Below are positions 8,061 to 19,600 of a stretch of 64,000 bases of DNA, in pieces. The translations under genes were made by a program, and so were the position numbers. The stretch comes from Bacillus sp. SD088 (lineage in GTDB: Bacteria > Bacillota > Bacilli > Bacillales > Bacillaceae_C): the NCBI RefSeq assembly GCF_017355205.1, contig NZ_JADIJK010000003.1, positions 124,001 to 188,000 on the forward strand, given 5' to 3'. A model generated the notes under the pieces. The model ran no database searches and had not been told where the DNA came from. It was given only the letters and a program-made list of their open reading frames with translations. Each line of letters opens with the position of its first letter. The first letter of the stretch is position 1.

Positions 8061-10382
8061 TCATGACTTCTTTCTTCCCGATTTTTTACTTTTATTTCGA
8101 TAAGCCTTTTTCTTCTTTTTTTGTGGTGGTCTTGTAGACCACTCATCATTGTCACTACGATTTTCTTGTGGCCCCTTTGCCTTATTCCCCTTTTTCAATT
8201 TAAGGATTTGCGGCTTCGTTTCATCTTCATGCTTCGGTCGCTTCTTTTTCATCCCGACAATTTCAAAATCAATATCATGCTCATCCTTATTAACATTGAT
8301 CACGCGAACAGTAATCTCATCGCCAATCCGGAAGACAGTTCCTGTTCTTTCTCCAATCATTGCTAAATGACGTTCATCATAATGATAATAATCATCTGTC
8401 ATATAACTCACATGGACGAGCCCTTCGATGGTATTGGGAAGTTCCACAAATAAACCAAAGTTAGTAATGGAACTAATCATGCCATCAAATTCTTCACCAA
8501 TTTTATCTTCCATATATTCTGCTTTTTTCATCTCATCCGTATCTCGTTCCGCATCAACTGCACGACGCTCCCTTTTTGACGTATGATCCGCAATATCTGG
8601 AAGCTCTGCATCCCACTTGCTCCGCGTGCCCTCATCCAACTTTCCTTCAAATAAGTAAGTCCGAATCAAACGATGAACGATTAAATCAGGATAGCGGCGG
8701 ATAGGTGATGTGAAATGTGTATAAAATTTCGTTGATAAACCAAAGTGACCGATGCTCTCTGGATCATATTTAGCTTGTTGCATGGAACGAAGCATCATCG
8801 TAGAAATCACCATTTCTTCTGGTTTTCCAGCAACTGCCTCGATAATATCTTGAAGAGCACGCGGGTGTACGGAATTAGCAGTTCCACGGACAATCAATCC
8901 GAAATTCGTAATAAACTCAAAGAATCTTTGCAGTTTATCTTCTTTTGGATCTTCATGAATCCGATAAATAAATGGAACATCCATCCAATGGAAACGCTCT
9001 GCCACTGTTTCATTGGCGATTAACATAAATTCCTCAATGATTCGCTCCCCAATCGACCGTTCGCGAATCTCAACATCAGTTGGTTTTCCGTCCGCATCCA
9101 CTAAAACCTTTGCTTCTTTAAAATCAAAATCAATTGCTCCACGCTTCATTCGTTTGTTTTGTAAAACGCCTTGGAGCTCCTCCATTAATTCAAACATTGG
9201 CACGAGGGCTTGATATTTCTCCCGTAATTCTTCATCCTTCTCGATTAAAATCCGATTCACAGCTTCATAGGTCATTCGTTCTGTCGTCTTAATCAAGCCA
9301 GGAAAGATCTCATGGCTGACTACTTCCCCTTGTCCGTTTATTTCCATTTCACAAGAGATCGTAAATCGATCTACTTGTGGATTTAACGAACAAATCCCAT
9401 TTGATAAACGATGAGGAATCATTGGAATGACGCGATCAACTAAGTAGACACTTGTACCACGCTCATAGGCTTCACGATCAATCGCTTCGCCTTCACGAAC
9501 ATAATAACTAACATCAGCAATATGGACACCTAATTTATAATGTCCATTTTCCAGTCGCGATAAGGTCACAGCATCATCTAAATCCTTCGCATCTGCCCCA
9601 TCAATCGTCACAATCGTTTCATTACGTAAATCTCGTCGATTCGGAATATCCACTTCATCCACCACATCTGGGATGCGATTGGCTGCTTCCATAACTTCGT
9701 CTGGGAACGCGAGCGGGAGTTCATGCTGATGGATAATCGATAAAATATCGATGCCTGGATCATTTTTATGGCCAAGGATTTCGACAATTTCTCCTTCAGC
9801 ATTTTTTCGATTCTCAGGAAAAATCGTAATATGGACGACTACCTTATGGCCGTCGATCGCTCCCATACTTTTATTTTTCGGGATAAAAATATCATCGGCA
9901 ATTTTCTTATCATCTGGAATAACAAAGCCAAAATATTTCGATTCCGAATACGTCCCGACAACTTTTTCAGAACCACGCTTTAAAATTCGGACAACTGTTC
10001 CTTCGCGCCTTGATCCTTTACTTTCATTCGCAATACGGACCAAAACATGATCACCATGCATAGCGCCATTCTTCTCATGGGGAGGAATAAAGACATCATC
10101 AAGACTTTTGTCATCTGGAATTAAAAAAGCAAAACCTTTTGCATGCCCCGATAGTGTCCCACGCATCAAATTCATTTTTTCTGGTAAGCCATAGCGATTA
10201 CTTCTCGTTCTGACGACCATTCCTTGTTCTTCCATATAGACAAGCGCTTTTACAAGGCTTTTAAAATCCTCGGCCTCTGTAACTTGTAAATTTTCCTCAA
10301 TTTCACTAACAGTGAGCGGTTTTGCTTCTTCTTGCAGATACGCTAATACCTTTTCGATAAAGATTTGTCTATTCTCTTCCAT
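8061..10382 (-). CDS. rnr: Ribonuclease R
   Basis: About 773 residues. It is a 3'-to-5' exoribonuclease that degrades structured RNA and works with SmpB/tmRNA. Order: winged-helix N-terminus, two cold-shock domains (for example [20 protein letters not shown]), the RNB catalytic domain with [15 protein letters not shown] (metal-binding aspartates), an S1 domain ([20 protein letters not shown]) and a lysine-rich tail. An in-frame GTG seven codons upstream is possible, but AAGGAGG at 10391-10397 sits 8 bases before the ATG at 10380-10382 and inside that longer frame, so I place the start at 10382. Confidence 0.96.
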   Translation of the reverse strand: MEENRQIFIEKVLAYLQEEAKPLTVSEIEENLQVTEAEDFKSLVKALVYMEEQGMVVRTRSNRYGLPEKMNLMRGTLSGHAKGFAFLIPDDKSLDDVFIPPHEKNGAMHGDHVLVRIANESKGSRREGTVVRILKRGSEKVVGTYSESKYFGFVIPDDKKIADDIFIPKNKSMGAIDGHKVVVHITIFPENRKNAEGEIVEILGHKNDPGIDILSIIHQHELPLAFPDEVMEAANRIPDVVDEVDIPNRRDLRNETIVTIDGADAKDLDDAVTLSRLENGHYKLGVHIADVSYYVREGEAIDREAYERGTSVYLVDRVIPMIPHRLSNGICSLNPQVDRFTISCEMEINGQGEVVSHEIFPGLIKTTERMTYEAVNRILIEKDEELREKYQALVPMFELMEELQGVLQNKRMKRGAIDFDFKEAKVLVDADGKPTDVEIRERSIGERIIEEFMLIANETVAERFHWMDVPFIYRIHEDPKEDKLQRFFEFITNFGLIVRGTANSVHPRALQDIIEAVAGKPEEMVISTMMLRSMQQAKYDPESIGHFGLSTKFYTHFTSPIRRYPDLIVHRLIRTYLFEGKLDEGTRSKWDAELPDIADHTSKRERRAVDAERDTDEMKKAEYMEDKIGEEFDGMISSITNFGLFVELPNTIEGLVHVSYMTDDYYHYDERHLAMIGERTGTVFRIGDEITVRVINVNKDEHDIDFEIVGMKKKRPKHEDETKPQILKLKKGNKAKGPQENRSDNDEWSTRPPQKKKKKAYRNKSKKSGRKKS

Positions 10383-10403
10383 TTCCAAGCCCTCCTTGGC
10401 CAC

Positions 10404-11156
10404 CTACTCCGTCCAATCTAAGCTCTCTAGAAAATGATAAATATCCTCATGAAGAGTTTCCTTTTCTGGACCTAATGTAATCACATGTCCAGATTTTTCG
10501 TACCATTTGATCCCTTTTTGGGAGGATTCCACTTCTTCATAAATAATATTGGCACTTTCCGGATTAATCATCTGATCATTTCTTGCTTGTACAACAAACA
10601 TGGGATTATAAATCATATCAACAGATTCTCGAACGCTCGCTATTAATTCCTGCATATCTTTTAGCGTGTTCATAGGAGTCTTTTTGAATTCATTCATTTC
10701 TTGTTCAATTTGCTCTACAGATTTTCCTTCAAATTGCTTATATTCTTTCGCATATTGTACAACTCCGTCATACATTGTTTCCTCTGTTTTAAAAAACACG
10801 GGGGCACACATGGGAATAATTCCCTTTACAGGTACAGTGTAACCCAGTTTCAAAGAAAAAACACCACCAAGTGAAAGTCCGGCGACAGCAATCTCCTCAT
10901 GTCCTAAATCTTTTAAGTGCTGATAAGCATTCATCACGTCCTGCCACCAATCCTCCGGGCCTGTATGAAGCAATTCCTCTGGAGGGACACCATGCCCTTT
11001 ATAAATAGGTGCATGACTTGTATAACCCTTCTTTTCAAGAAAACGTGCTAGCATCCGAACATCCGCACTATTTCCAGTAAATCCATGTAATAGTAAAACA
11101 GCCCTTTTTCCTGCTTTAAATGTAAATGGCTGTGGGGGTTTAATTTTCATTTTCAT
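10404..11156 (-). CDS. Carboxylesterase / alpha-beta hydrolase (Est30-like)
   Basis: 250 residues, cytosolic. The oxyanion-hole segment [14 protein letters not shown] comes early, the nucleophile elbow GLSLGG (Ser about residue 96) follows, then the Asp in ARNDQMI and the His in KSGHVIT. This matches the small Bacillus/Geobacillus carboxylesterases that hydrolyse short acyl esters; the physiological substrate is not known. It ends directly before rnr and follows secG by 167 bp, the usual position of est/yvaK in Bacillaceae. Confidence 0.93.
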   Translation of the reverse strand: MKMKIKPPQPFTFKAGKRAVLLLHGFTGNSADVRMLARFLEKKGYTSHAPIYKGHGVPPEELLHTGPEDWWQDVMNAYQHLKDLGHEEIAVAGLSLGGVFSLKLGYTVPVKGIIPMCAPVFFKTEETMYDGVVQYAKEYKQFEGKSVEQIEQEMNEFKKTPMNTLKDMQELIASVRESVDMIYNPMFVVQARNDQMINPESANIIYEEVESSQKGIKWYEKSGHVITLGPEKETLHEDIYHFLESLDWTE

Positions 11157-11280
11157 AACTCCATTTCTCTATATCTATGCGGTCAAGCTCTTCATTTAGT
11201 TTAAACAAAGATCGATCGAACAATCCAGAAAAACGATTGCTCATCTCGCAAAATTGTCCATTCAATATATATTAACCACT

Positions 11281-11310
11281 AAAAAAACCTGGCCCATATC
11301 GACCAGGTTT
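11281..11310 (-). terminator. Hairpin terminator after secG
   Basis: AAACCTGG and CCAGGTTT pair around a 10-base loop; on the minus strand seven T residues follow. Placed right after secG, it may attenuate read-through into est. Confidence 0.75.
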
Positions 11311-11323
11311 CGAATTCAAATAT

Positions 11324-11554
11324 TTATTCAAACATAACCACGGTAATGGCCAATAAAAAGAACAAAACAGAAAGGATCACCGTTGTACGATGAAGAATTA
11401 AATCCATTCCACGCGCTTTTTGCTTTCCAAATAATTGCTCAGCGCCTCCAGAAATAGCTCCTGAGAGTCCAGCACTCTTTCCAGATTGAAGCAGAACAAC
11501 ACCTATAAGTGCGATAGAATCAATCAATAATAAAATAATGAGCAGTGTGTACAC
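11324..11554 (-). CDS. secG: Preprotein translocase subunit SecG
   Basis: 76 residues. Two membrane spans flank the conserved loop [25 protein letters not shown], which identifies SecG, the auxiliary subunit of the SecYEG channel. There is no ATG: either a GTG at 11552-11554, 7 bases after GGAGG, or a TTG one codon earlier starts translation; spacing favours the GTG. It opens the secG-est-rnr-smpB block. Confidence 0.95.
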   Translation of the reverse strand: MYTLLIILLLIDSIALIGVVLLQSGKSAGLSGAISGGAEQLFGKQKARGMDLILHRTTVILSVLFFLLAITVVMFE

Positions 11555-12198
11555 CAAATTCCCTCCCTAAAACGAACATAAAACGTTAACATAAATGTAA
11601 CATAATTGAGAACAATGAACAAGATATTTTTATCCTGCTTAAAGCACCTGCCGATTTCTTAAGTATAAATCCAAAAAGTTGATATCTATTTATAAACGAA
11701 GAACAAAAGCGTAAGCGCCTTGATCAGCCCCGACAAGCAAATGTTCCTGAACCTAGGAAGGGGCTTTTTCCCTTCATAGGTTCAGGGTTATTTGACCTCG
11801 AGGGGCTAGGCGCTGGAGCTGGATGTCGACCACGACATAAGCTAGTTATCCACAAGCGACAATTTTATAATTTCCTTAACAATGAAAAATACCAGCTCCA
11901 TATAGAAGCTGGATCATTGACCAATTTGTAAAAGCCACATTTGCCGTATCTAACTTAAAGAAGCTTTATACACCACTTGACTAAGTGGGTGTTTGCAGAA
12001 ACCTTCCTGCTTGTCCTCCATGTCTTATAGACAGAGATTTGTCATTTCGGTTTCAATGTAAAACTCCCTAAATTCTAACTAGGTGAAAAACTTAATTAAA
12101 GGTACGAACAATGTAGCCTTTAAAAGTATCTTACTCCTTTTCAAAAGATATAGCAATAGTAAATACTTACATAAAATCTTTCTCAGCGGAAATCATTC
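11555..12198. other. Long intergenic region between the core block and the carbohydrate island
   Basis: No credible gene. It holds the leader of secG, a family 4 repeat (11705-11826), a small hairpin ACCAGCTCC...GAAGCTGG near 11892-11913, and an imperfect stem ACACCACTT-GACT-AAGTGGGTGT near 11970-11993. The rest is AT-rich and unassigned. It marks the left junction of the island that separates secG from eno. Confidence 0.6.
11705..11826. repeat. Dispersed intergenic repeat, family 4
   Basis: Begins AAAAGCGTAAGCGCC and ends GGCGCTGGAGCTGGA. The middle carries GACAAGCAAATGTTCCTGAA and an internal inverted pair CCTGAACCTA...TAGGTTCAGG. A second copy, with a long insertion, is at 58655-58890. 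Confidence 0.85.
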
Positions 12199-14250
12199 CT
12201 ATAACCAAGCATGGAGCCCTTCGTAATTTATTTTCCAACTCCCATCATCTGGAAACCCTGGGCAATTCGGATTTGGTGCATCTTTCCAACCACATACCAT
12301 CATCGCTACTGCTGTCAATAAACCACCATTCCCCGGTAAATAAGCCGTCAATCCTGGTCTTTGATAATTATGGCCATTTGGTAAATAGGTATTTTTTGTT
12401 GCTTCCATCATTAAAAAGTCTACAGCCAGTTCTTTTTCTCCTAATCGAGCAGCTGTCATAGCACACATCGGAAAATCCCATCCCCAAGCGCTTTCCCAAT
12501 CCCAAACCTCGTATACCTTTCTGAGTGTATTTCTCATAATCTCTTTATCTATCAATGTTCCAGGAAGAATTCCTAAGGCACCTACCATAGACGGATGGTC
12601 ATGATTTTTCTCCGTATAGGTTTGTTCACAGTTTTCATGCGCAAGATAGACATCTTCTTTCAAAGGAGGGGAGGACATCGATTGAGCCACTTTTGACCAT
12701 GCTGGATTCACACTGATACTTAATCTTTCCGCCCATTTTATAGCAATATCTAAGCCGTACTTCCAATACTCTAATTCATATGGTGGATTTATACTTTCCT
12801 CCATTCGGTGACATTCTTGTGCTGGAATCAATGGAGGACCAAGGATATAGGCAGCTTTTTCTTCATCCCAATGAGCATAGGAAGCCATGAAATCAGCTGA
12901 TGCAAAAATCATGTCTTTATATTTTTCCAACAATTCCTCTGTTGGAGTAGCCAGATAAAGTAATTCTGCTAATGCGATTGGATGCGGTTGTTGCCAGATA
13001 AGTCCTGGTGCTACAGGAGAAGGACTCTGCAAGCCATCCATCCCGACCATTTTCGGCCATCTCGCTCCCTCATAGCCTTGACTTTTGGCTAAATCCTCTG
13101 CCAGTGGAAGGATTTTATTATACCATTCTAAGCTTTTATCAAGAATATCAGCGCGTCCCCATAAAGGAAAATGGGCTGCATGCCACCAATGCATTTCTAA
13201 ATGAAATTTTCCAAACCAGCTATTATACATATACCCAGTCTCTTGTGGTGGCAATGAGCCTCCACTATGAATGGCACATAAATATTGAGAAAGAATGACT
13301 CTTCTTTCTAAATCAAAAGCCCTTGGATCAGCACTTCCGGAAAAATCAATCGCCCCACCTGTTTGCCAAAAATCTGCCCAGTGCTTTTCGCTTTCTGACA
13401 AAACATCTTTTCCTTTTACAACGGCAGGATCACTAGGTGAGAATGATACTGTAAAAGCTTGTTCATCGGATGCTCCATCTGCAGTTAAGGTAAATTCATG
13501 TTGGCCAGTTTGTTCCCAATTCCCTTGTTCCCAACTCCAGTATACTTGGTAGAAATCTTCATCAAGAACTCTCTTTAATAGAACAGATTGTTCGGTATTT
13601 TTAACAATCTCGGTTATATGCCGATCATCTGCCTCCCAATTTGGAAAAGTTGCTTTGGCCCATGCATTATCAGTCACATCAGGAGCAGGAAATGAAATTT
13701 TCACTTCCATCCTTTGACTTTTTAATAAGGGAGATAACACTTTTACACTAATCACATCTTGATGAGGGTGACAGGCAGTATATACTGTAACAGGCTCTCC
13801 ATCTACTATATAATGACTTTCCACAATCCCTGTCCATAAATGATGGTGCTGATCAATATTTTCAATTGAATCATGGGGGATTTCACAATGATCTTCTGTT
13901 AAAAAGCGAAAGGCTATTCTCCCCAGCTGTAGGCGATGGGGATTTTGTCGTAGCCAATGATAGGCTTCATCACATTCCTCTGGCTTCATTGGATAATAAA
14001 CTTGCCGCCCATAAGTATCGAAGCTTTGATAACGGATATCCTTTTCAGTATATAAGTTTCTACGCCCTGTATAATGCCAACCCCAATTGGATTGTGTCCC
14101 AAGTGGACTTTCATATGCCTCAGGATAGGTCTGCACCCCCGTAAAGTCAAAACTAAAACCAAATTCTCCATTTCCAACCGATAATGGTGCCAGTGGCTCT
14201 ACCTTTTTAATAATTGGATCATGTCGTTCAACTATGCTTTTTCTATCCAT
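12199..14250 (-). CDS. Six-hairpin glycosidase-like protein (family unassigned)
   Basis: 683 residues, no signal peptide, so cytosolic. The N-terminal third looks beta-sandwich-like (LSVGNGEFGFSFDFTG), and the C-terminal part has the helical (alpha/alpha)6 style of GH65/GH95-type enzymes: YNSWFGKFHLEMHWWHAAHF near 350 and NHDHPSMVGALGILPG near 555, which resembles the GH95 HRHxSHLxGLxPG stretch. I infer an intracellular glycosidase acting on imported oligosaccharides, but no known family can be named with confidence. It is 24 bp downstream of the AraC-type regulator 14275-16560, so they are co-transcribed. Confidence 0.65.
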   Translation of the reverse strand: MDRKSIVERHDPIIKKVEPLAPLSVGNGEFGFSFDFTGVQTYPEAYESPLGTQSNWGWHYTGRRNLYTEKDIRYQSFDTYGRQVYYPMKPEECDEAYHWLRQNPHRLQLGRIAFRFLTEDHCEIPHDSIENIDQHHHLWTGIVESHYIVDGEPVTVYTACHPHQDVISVKVLSPLLKSQRMEVKISFPAPDVTDNAWAKATFPNWEADDRHITEIVKNTEQSVLLKRVLDEDFYQVYWSWEQGNWEQTGQHEFTLTADGASDEQAFTVSFSPSDPAVVKGKDVLSESEKHWADFWQTGGAIDFSGSADPRAFDLERRVILSQYLCAIHSGGSLPPQETGYMYNSWFGKFHLEMHWWHAAHFPLWGRADILDKSLEWYNKILPLAEDLAKSQGYEGARWPKMVGMDGLQSPSPVAPGLIWQQPHPIALAELLYLATPTEELLEKYKDMIFASADFMASYAHWDEEKAAYILGPPLIPAQECHRMEESINPPYELEYWKYGLDIAIKWAERLSISVNPAWSKVAQSMSSPPLKEDVYLAHENCEQTYTEKNHDHPSMVGALGILPGTLIDKEIMRNTLRKVYEVWDWESAWGWDFPMCAMTAARLGEKELAVDFLMMEATKNTYLPNGHNYQRPGLTAYLPGNGGLLTAVAMMVCGWKDAPNPNCPGFPDDGSWKINYEGLHAWL

Positions 14251-14274
14251 TCTAACACCTCAACAACATTATTT

Positions 14275-16560
14275 TTATTCGGCTAAACGGCTCTTTTTAT
14301 CTTTTAGCATTTCCCGATATTTACCTGGTGTCGTATGTTTATATTTACGAAAGACGCGGATAAAGCTGTTTTCATGTTGATACCCTACCTCAACAGCAAT
14401 AGCCGCGACCTTTTTATCAGTATTTAATAATAATTCCTCTGCTTTCTCAATTCGTAGTTTTGTTAAATATCCATAAATCGTATCAGCTGTTTTTTCTTTA
14501 AATATTTGGCTTGCTAAGCTAACACTAATCCCAATCGAATCAGCAATTTCCGTAATCCCAATGGCTTTATCTAAATGTTCCTCCATATAAGTAACCATTC
14601 TCTCACAAAGGATATTCTCTTTATTTTTCGCTTGCTTTTTCCATTTTTCGCTTGCTTCTTTCGCACCTTCTTTTAAAAGCTCTTCGATTTCCTCTAAACA
14701 AATTGTGCTTATTTTCTCCACTACTATTTCCTTAGATTCATTTTGGCTTTCTGGATTTTTTTTGCTCCAAATAACATTAACCATTTCGGTTAATTTTGAG
14801 TGAACGCTCGCTGGGAAGTATTGTTTATTCCGAAATTCTTGAATAATTTCTTCCACAAGTGTCATCGCCTGTGTCTCATCACCTCCAATAATTGCTTCAG
14901 TCAATTGTTCTAAGCTAGGCTCGATTTTCATTGCAATATGCGGTTCATTTACATTACATTCATCAATTTCTATAACACTTCCATAGCTTTTATAGAGTCG
15001 ATATCCTAACGCTAACTCTGCTTCTAAAACCGCCTCCTTGATTTCCTCTACTTTTTGTTTTACTTGACTAATGCCAACAGAGGCAGTGAAACCTAATAAC
15101 CGTTCAGATGTAGATAACGCTTTCAGAAACTCGCGTGATAGTGTAGCTTTTCTACCATCATATTGAAGTAAGACAGCAATTTTCCCTGGACCAAAATCCA
15201 CACATTTATTATAAGAGTATTCCATAAGAACTTCTGAAATAATATTTTGCAGGGCGAATTTTAAAAGTGAGTGATCCGTACTTGGAAATTTCTTTAACCA
15301 TGCCCAATAGTTATCAATTGAAATAATCGCTATGACTAAACTATGATGATTCCAGTCTCTGAAATAATGATTCCACTTTTCTTTTATTTCCTCTCCAGAC
15401 TTTAATTCTCCTTGGTAGATATCCAGAATAAATTTCGACGATGCTTCTAATTTCATCGTATCTAAAGTTTTAGCTAAATGGGCATGATCATCGATTAATT
15501 GGCCTGCAACATACTCCAGTTCGTTTAACCCTTGTTTTGAAATATCTTGTTCCTTCATTATAAATAGTTGCTTTAACCGAAAAACTGGGCGAAAAACCTT
15601 TATATTCATATAAAGGATGGCTGCCAAGCCAATAGAAAGAGCAATTAATGAGACTATAAATACAATATGACCCACTCGTCGAGATTTCGCCAATATACTT
15701 TCCTGGGTTACAAGCGAAACGTATTGCCAACCCGTAACAGGAGATTGCACCTGACTAGCCAATAAAGTTTCATCTTTATACGTAAAATCTCCTAATCTTT
15801 CTTTTCTAAGATTTGTCATACTTTCTTCAAGGCTCTTTTTATCAAATGCATAATTTGATACTGAATAAAGGATTTCATCTTGTTCATCCATAATAAATCG
15901 AGTACTATCTAGATTGGTTAGTTTTGGTGGATTAATGTTTGCAAATAAAGTTTCCTCCTTTAAATTGATGGCCACCAAGCCTTTAAAATCACCATGAATT
16001 AATATTTTTCGAAAAAGAGTAATTTCCGAACCACTATTTTTCGCGCCCTCAGGCACCTCGCGCTTTTTCACAACCATCATCTTATCTGTTAGCTCATTGG
16101 CGACATCCGTCCATTCGGAATCAACAAACGTTTTTTTCGTTGCACTATAGCCGTGTGGAATCGTCACAAAACTCTCCCTGTTCATATCATATACATATAT
16201 ACTTTTAATAATGGACGAATTATTGATGGAAGCTGATAACATTTTATAAATCTCTGTAATATTTCCATAAGAATTTTGTTCATCACTTGTAAGAAATTGA
16301 TAGACACCGTCATCTAATGCAACCTCTGTCGCAATTCTATTGCTTTCATTAATTGCTTCATCGATAAAATTCATACTGATCTGCAGCATCTGTTGCTGCG
16401 GGTCATTTAATTGTTCTTGGAGAACAGCTTTAGATGTATTGTAAGATGTAATACTCACAATGATAATAACAATGAAAATTGTAATCGTTAAGAATAACCA
16501 AAGACTGGTCTGCGTTTTAAGTAAATTATAATTAAACCACTTTTGAAAAAAATTAGGCAT
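14275..16560 (-). CDS. Membrane-anchored AraC-family regulator (sensor-regulator fusion)
   Basis: 761 residues. One membrane span at about 20-42, an extracytoplasmic dCache-like sensor region (about 45-295), a second span at about 297-318, a long cytoplasmic middle, and a C-terminal AraC DNA-binding domain (IGITEIADSIGISVSLASQIFKE and KVAAIAVEVGYQHENSFIRVFRKY). This is the architecture of Bacillus YesS/YtdP-type regulators beside pectin and polysaccharide loci. It lies between the lyase gene (16648) and the glycosidase-like gene, so it probably controls this cluster in response to an extracellular sugar. Confidence 0.9.
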   Translation of the reverse strand: MPNFFQKWFNYNLLKTQTSLWLFLTITIFIVIIIVSITSYNTSKAVLQEQLNDPQQQMLQISMNFIDEAINESNRIATEVALDDGVYQFLTSDEQNSYGNITEIYKMLSASINNSSIIKSIYVYDMNRESFVTIPHGYSATKKTFVDSEWTDVANELTDKMMVVKKREVPEGAKNSGSEITLFRKILIHGDFKGLVAINLKEETLFANINPPKLTNLDSTRFIMDEQDEILYSVSNYAFDKKSLEESMTNLRKERLGDFTYKDETLLASQVQSPVTGWQYVSLVTQESILAKSRRVGHIVFIVSLIALSIGLAAILYMNIKVFRPVFRLKQLFIMKEQDISKQGLNELEYVAGQLIDDHAHLAKTLDTMKLEASSKFILDIYQGELKSGEEIKEKWNHYFRDWNHHSLVIAIISIDNYWAWLKKFPSTDHSLLKFALQNIISEVLMEYSYNKCVDFGPGKIAVLLQYDGRKATLSREFLKALSTSERLLGFTASVGISQVKQKVEEIKEAVLEAELALGYRLYKSYGSVIEIDECNVNEPHIAMKIEPSLEQLTEAIIGGDETQAMTLVEEIIQEFRNKQYFPASVHSKLTEMVNVIWSKKNPESQNESKEIVVEKISTICLEEIEELLKEGAKEASEKWKKQAKNKENILCERMVTYMEEHLDKAIGITEIADSIGISVSLASQIFKEKTADTIYGYLTKLRIEKAEELLLNTDKKVAAIAVEVGYQHENSFIRVFRKYKHTTPGKYREMLKDKKSRLAE

Positions 16561-16647
16561 GTATCTCCCCCCCTTTTTAGTATACTACATGCCTAATTAT
16601 GGAATCTTTTTTTATTTTCATATTAATGGAGGAGTGATTTATATGTT

Positions 16648-19600
16648 TTACTCCCCCTTCCATTTACCAATCATGGCATTCGTATAGGATTTGAGGATAT
16701 TATATAAATGAATGGGAAGTACCTGATCATCCTTTTGAATTTTTGCCAATTGCTTAAAATTCTCCATATGCTTCACAACTTTTTCCTTTTTATCTTGCTT
16801 TTCATAGGCTTCTACCGCAGTTAAATGGAGATTCAATGCATGAGCGGATTTCTCGTCAGTCCATTCTCCTGTTTCTTTAAACTGTTCGATGAACGTCTTC
16901 ATGCTAGCCGTTGCAACTTGGTCTGGTGTGATTTTTACTTTATTTGATATCTTTGATTCCCCACTCGCATTCTCTGCTTTAAGGTAATAGACATACTCAC
17001 CCCCTGGCTCAACGGTTCGATCGTAGAAAGTTTCCACTTTTGCATAGCCCACATTTTCTACTCTACCATTCGCTTCTCTATAGATATTGAATTGATTGCC
17101 ACCACCACCTGATGTCCATATTAACCCAACAAATGATTCTCCCACTAATCCAACTTTTAATTCAGTTGGAGCTTGTGGTAATGGCATATCAATGACTAGC
17201 TCTTTTGAAGGATTGGTCTCGCCTATTTCATTCAGAGCCGTAATTTTGTATGTGTAACCAGATCGATTGTTATCAACGCTGTTGTCCATATAATGTGTAG
17301 AAGTTATATTTTCGATCAGTGAAAAGTTATTATCTTCATTTGCCTTTCTATAAATATTATAGCTTTCCGCTCCATCCACTGCTTCCCACAATAGTTCAAA
17401 AGTTGAAGTTGTGATTTTGCCTGTCGTTAACCCGACTGGAATTTCAGGTAAAACAACAGGGGGACCGGTTTTAGTACTAATATTATTTGTTTTTTCTGAT
17501 TCACCACCAACTCCAGTTGCTGATACTTTATAATAATATTTTGTATCTGGTGTCAGATTCCCATCCGTATACTCCGGCTTTGTAGCACTCGCTACTTTTT
17601 TGTATGAGCCCTCTTTCTCATTTGCCCGATAGATGGAATAGCCAGTCACATCCTCAAGAGCTTCCCATTTTAACTGAATAGACATGCTTCTTGCTTTTAT
17701 AACTTCCAATCCTTTAGGTGCAACTGGTACTGGCACTGAAGAATCGTAAGCAGCAAGTTCCAATTCATTTGAATGTGGTGACTCCCCACTGGCATTAAGA
17801 GCAGATACTTTATAATAGTAGGTGTGTCCCAGTTCGAGATCATCATCCACATATTCTGCCGTTTTAGAAGTGGCAACTGCTTTTAATTGATTCACAGATG
17901 ATGAACGATAGATTAAATAGGTGTCCGCATCATTTACAGGTAACCATTTTAAATTCACAGAAGCATCACCTAAAACTTCACCTTCCAATTCAGTAGGGGC
18001 CGATTCAGGTGGCTGTCCCTCTGAATTCGGTTTTAGCGCCATAAAATAATTCATTCGTGATGTATTATTGTTAGACCCTGTCACAACAAACGAACCCGCA
18101 GGATAATGCTTTTTATATAGTTTATACTTGACTGGTTGATCATCCTCTATCAATTTTCCAGTATCTTCATAAGATGCTAGCCATTCAGGTAATGTGCCAA
18201 TTCGCGAATCATGGGCAACGTACACATCCGTATCTGCCACCACATGAAAGGAGAGCAAATCATCATTAGAGGCACTTCTTGAATCAACTGCTGACCGAAT
18301 CCATTCCATCCCAATAAGCTCATCAGGTATTGAAGTGAATCGATAAACGCTATTGCCTGTCATTCGATCTCCAGCAACAAAATCTCCAACCTGCAAATTC
18401 TTTTCGATTGACCATTTCTTTGCATTTTCTATTCCATTCTTACTATTATCATTGATGATTGCATTTCTGATCCATTCTCCATCCATCCCTACAACAGGTT
18501 CTTTGACAGGTTCTTCTGGATCAGGATCTGTTGGTGGAATAAATGGCGGTCCTTCCCACTCTGGTGGCGATGTCGGGTAATCCTTTGGAAAACTTGGTGC
18601 AGCTAGTTCATTTAAATAATATTCTAAGTTCGTATAGCCTTCCCCGTGCATATCTCCATTTCGATCTTCCGGATCATTGGGATCTAATCCATTTTTGATC
18701 TCCCATTCATCTGGCATACCGTCTCCATCCGAATCAAGAGGCAGTGTTCCCTGTTGAAGAGCCGGATATCCTCCTACATCGGTCTCATGTCCGATGATAA
18801 CACCAGTTTGATCTCTGACACTGTCAATTACACGTTTATCTACGTCATCACGAGTCAGTGATGCACCCGAGTAGTCTAATACATACTCATAGGCTTCTTC
18901 TGGTTCCTGTGTATGCACTAAAGGATATTCAAACCGTTCTGGAACGACTACACTTGGTCTTTCAGCCTCAATCATATCAGTACCTGTGTCCTTCCCATCA
19001 AGGATGCCATTTTGATTATGATCAAGGCGATTATTCTCAAGAAATACTTGATAGTTTTCATTTCCTCTAACAATCGCATATTCAGGATCTTTAGAATTTA
19101 AACCGGCAATAAAGTAATTTCCAACCACATTTCCATAACCTTTGGTACCCGATTCCCCTCCTGCTACATACGGATATTGGCCCCAATTATAGACAATATT
19201 GTTGACAAAATCGATCTGCCCTTTGGTTTTCGGATTACGATCATTATTATGAGCGTATACATTATGATGCATTGTAATTGTATTCATTTCAATTAAACCA
19301 CCCATTGAGTGTGTAAGAAGCCCTTCCGACATAATTGACCATTGGACAGTAATATTTTTTGATTTAGGATCTTCATAGTTTTTGCTTTTAATAGATAACA
19401 CTTCATCGGTAGCCCAGGAAAATGTGCAATGATCAATGATTACATTTTGACTATCTTCTATATACATCGCATCATCATTAAAGTCTTCTTGGGCGCCCAT
19501 ACGAAAACGGACAAACCTAATAATAATATCTTGCGAATTAATGAAACGAAGTGTGTTTCCCCGGATGGTAATGCCATCTCCTGGGGCTGTTTGTCCTGCG

